Assembly: GCA_011042705.1 (NCBI GenBank)
Contig: DRBW01000084.1
Span: 1-6,275 of the forward strand
Source of the DNA: Caldifarciminota bacterium
GTDB taxonomy: Bacteria > Hydrothermota > Hydrothermia > B15-G9 > DRBW01
Reading direction: 5' to 3'
DNA length: 6,275 bases
In this document: positions 4,509-6,275 of the stretch, one piece after another
How the letters are laid out: each line of letters begins with the position of its first letter
How positions within the stretch are numbered: position 1 is the first letter of the stretch
Notes under the pieces: model-generated
What the model was told of the DNA's origin: nothing
The model's input: only the letters and a program-made list of their open reading frames with translations
The model's database searches: none
Position numbers and translations under genes: made by a program

Positions 4509-5996
4509 ATGAGAAAGGTCATTCTCTTCCTTTTTCTGGCAGGTCCTCTTCTCTCCTTCGACCTGACCCCCGACGACCCGAGGTACATGTTGCTCGAGGA
4601 ATTGAGGGTGCGCGGCCTGATGTGTCCGCTTCATCCCCATTCCAGACCATACAGGGAAAGCAATCTGGCGGGTTATCTCCTGCGAAAAGAAGATCCCTTC
4701 GGCCGCAAACTCTACAACTCGATCATCCTCCCCTATATCGATCGCAGGAAAAGCTCCACTTTTGACCTCTGGCTCAGGCCCATTGCTGACACTGTGACCA
4801 CCTTCTATTTCGGTTTCGGCGGGGGCGCCCACATCGGGGGGCTGGAGTTCTATGTCAGTCCCTTCTTCCACTTCGGCGACGATTCCCTTTATCCGCGCGG
4901 GAAATGGATAGAAACGATCTACGGCGAATACGAAAGGGGCTATTTCGCTTTGAAAAAGGGGCCGATTCAGGCTATACTCGGCAGGGAGCGTTTCTCCTTT
5001 GGCCCATCTCCCAGATACAACCTGCTTTTGTCAGGCCGTTCTTTTCCGATGGACGGCATCTACCTGGCATATGAAAAGGGGCCGATAAAGTACATCCTCT
5101 ATAACGCCAAACTTAACGACTGGGTCGCCGACAGCGATTTCGCCTGGGGAAAGTACAGAGTGAAGAGAGGGGAGGTGATCAAGCGCTACTTCTCTCTCCA
5201 CAGGCTTGAACTTTTTCTCTTTAAAAGACTCCTTTTGACCGCCACCGATGCCATAATTTACGGAGGACCCGACCGATCCCCCGAGCTATTTTACATGAAT
5301 CCATTTTTCCTTAACTGGCCCTATCAGCTCCTCCGCGGAACCGACGATAACCCCATCGTCAACATCGAGGCCAGGCTCTACATGGGGAAATTCTCTGCCT
5401 ACGGTGAATTCCTCATCGACGACCTGCAGACGAGCCATTCCCCTGTTAAAGAGCCCAACGAGGTGGGGTTCACCCTGGGACTCGAAGCCGCCGATCCCCT
5501 TTTCCTCAAAAAGACTTTCTTCATCGGGGAATATACGAGGGTCTACCGCTGGACCTATAATCAGCTCCTTCCGTGGAACAAGCCCCTTTTCCTCGGGGAT
5601 CCCATGGGGCATCCCCTCGGCTCCGATTTCGATCAGTTCTACGCCGAGGGAATTTATCACCTGAACGAGATAATCTCGGTGAGAGCCTTCTTCGAGCACA
5701 CGAGAGACGGCGAGGGCGATATGTTTGAGCCCTGGCCCGATTCCCTTTTTCCAGCGGAAAACTTTCTGACAGGTACTGTGGAAAAAAGAACGAACGCGGG
5801 GATGGGCTTTCTCGTGCTCCTTCCCGAGGGCTATGCGGACTTCGAGATCTACAACGCGGGGATCAAGAACAGACACCACATCGCGGGAAATACAGAAAAT
5901 TTCGTCGGCTTCAGGTTAAGGATGAAAGCTCACGCCTCCACGGAAAGGATGGAGTGGTTCTGGAACCTGTTCCTGTCGCTTACTGGATGGAAATAA
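4509..5996 (+). CDS. Wzi-like capsule-assembly family outer membrane protein
   Basis: This 495-residue protein has a signal peptide (MRKVILFLFLAGPLLSF). The N-terminal segment DDPRYMLLEELRVRGLM...SRPYRESNLAGYLL (about 22-58) matches the helical start of Wzi-type proteins, which use the pattern of a chain position followed by a 'Pysr' turn. The barrel core follows: ILGRERFSFGPSPRYNLLLS (157-175) and SFPMDGIYLAYEKGPIKY (178-195) are close to the family's GR-x-x-x-x-GPG / LLLS / PFDGI signature. FYMNPFFLNW (261-270), DNPIVNIEARLYMGKFSAYGEFLIDD (280-305) and alternating barrel strands continue to the end. In enterobacteria Wzi helps anchor capsule polysaccharide at the cell surface; in distant bacteria relatives are outer membrane barrels of unproven role, so a capsule link is only suggestive. 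The start coincides with the predicted +1. Its last 17 bp overlap the convergent downstream gene. Confidence 0.8.
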   Translation: MRKVILFLFLAGPLLSFDLTPDDPRYMLLEELRVRGLMCPLHPHSRPYRESNLAGYLLRKEDPFGRKLYNSIILPYIDRRKSSTFDLWLRPIADTVTTFYFGFGGGAHIGGLEFYVSPFFHFGDDSLYPRGKWIETIYGEYERGYFALKKGPIQAILGRERFSFGPSPRYNLLLSGRSFPMDGIYLAYEKGPIKYILYNAKLNDWVADSDFAWGKYRVKRGEVIKRYFSLHRLELFLFKRLLLTATDAIIYGGPDRSPELFYMNPFFLNWPYQLLRGTDDNPIVNIEARLYMGKFSAYGEFLIDDLQTSHSPVKEPNEVGFTLGLEAADPLFLKKTFFIGEYTRVYRWTYNQLLPWNKPLFLGDPMGHPLGSDFDQFYAEGIYHLNEIISVRAFFEHTRDGEGDMFEPWPDSLFPAENFLTGTVEKRTNAGMGFLVLLPEGYADFEIYNAGIKNRHHIAGNTENFVGFRLRMKAHASTERMEWFWNLFLSLTGWK

Positions 5997-6275
5997 GGTT
6001 AACCGACAAAATGCCCCGGTAATCATCGTCGCCCGACCTTTTTTCAAAAGCAAAATCGAAAATCGCCTTGGGAATCGAATAACCGAACCCAAAGGTATAG
6101 GTGAATTCTTTGCCCTCTCTGTAAAGGCCTCCCCTTATAGATTTTCCGCCCGAATGTACCTCGAGGCCAAGGGAGGGAATGAACTCATCCCTGCCTTTTC
6201 TGAGGCCTGCTCTGACCCCCACAACATCCAGGGGATCGAGGCTGATTCCCAGCAACAAAATTAGGGGCGGCACTA
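5980..6275 (-). CDS. Outer-membrane beta-barrel protein, C-terminal end (cut by window edge)
   Basis: The frame is open from the right edge to a TAA at 5982-5980, with about 97 residues visible. A GTG at 6273 could serve as a start, but the frame continues past the edge and the piece reads as the tail of a larger protein. Its alternating hydrophobic and polar strands, separated by short turns (VVGVRAGLRKGRDEFIPSLG, FTYTFGFGYS, IFDFAFEKRSGDDDYRGILS, VNLI), resemble the closing strands of PorV/PorQ or UPF0164-type barrels, where a 'yt-GlGy...lDyaf' pattern is typical. The family name is tentative; the barrel nature is fairly clear. The stop lies inside the end of the Wzi-like gene, a tail-to-tail overlap with no intrinsic terminator visible. 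Confidence 0.6.
   Translation of the reverse strand, partial: VPPLILLLGISLDPLDVVGVRAGLRKGRDEFIPSLGLEVHSGGKSIRGGLYREGKEFTYTFGFGYSIPKAIFDFAFEKRSGDDDYRGILSVNLISIQ

Noticed and set aside
5286..5879. Minus-strand open frame of 197 codons opposite the Wzi-like gene
   Set aside because: It is a shadow of the real plus-strand gene, with no ribosome binding site or recognisable domain.

Overview
The window looks like a piece of chromosome from a diderm (outer-membrane-bearing) bacterium. Three of the five main genes encode outer-membrane beta-barrel proteins. The proteins are rich in Glu, Lys and Arg, and arginine is mostly written AGG/AGA, which is common in thermophile-like or deep-branching lineages. 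The receptor (peptidase-regulatory-like domain, plug, barrel), the Wzi-like barrel and the cobalamin-binding radical SAM start together recall FCB-type bacteria or candidate phyla such as WOR-3/Hydrothermae. That placement is an inference of low confidence; no rRNA or marker gene is present.

Layout, left to right. (a) 1-296, minus: the first 98 residues of a B12-binding radical SAM protein, running off the left edge, with a near-consensus promoter directly against its start codon. (b) 297-649: a 353-bp gene-free region holding two possible competing RNA folds, a perfect 17-bp inverted repeat, a TTGACA promoter, a leader hairpin and a strong Shine-Dalgarno. (c) 650-1840, plus: a Bcs1-like AAA ATPase with an unrecognised N-terminal region, closed by a strong intrinsic terminator. 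(d) 1982-4390, minus: an 802-residue TonB-receptor-like outer membrane protein, convergent with the ATPase; a possible 39-codon small ORF overlaps its 3' end. (e) 4391-4508: a 118-bp divergent promoter region. (f) 4509-5996, plus: a Wzi-like outer membrane protein with an apparently leaderless start. (g) 5980-6275, minus: the C-terminal end of another barrel-like protein, running off the right edge and overlapping the Wzi-like gene tail to tail by 17 bp.

Genes working together: the receptor and the Wzi-like gene share a divergent control region and are both envelope proteins, so they may be co-regulated, but no substrate can be named. The ATPase is a single-gene transcription unit with its own promoter and terminator and no obvious partner here. 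I see no complete defence system, mobile element, CRISPR array, tRNA or rRNA. The most notable signals are the dense regulatory architecture upstream of the ATPase, two genes whose promoters place the transcription start at the ATG, and the small ORF behind the receptor gene.
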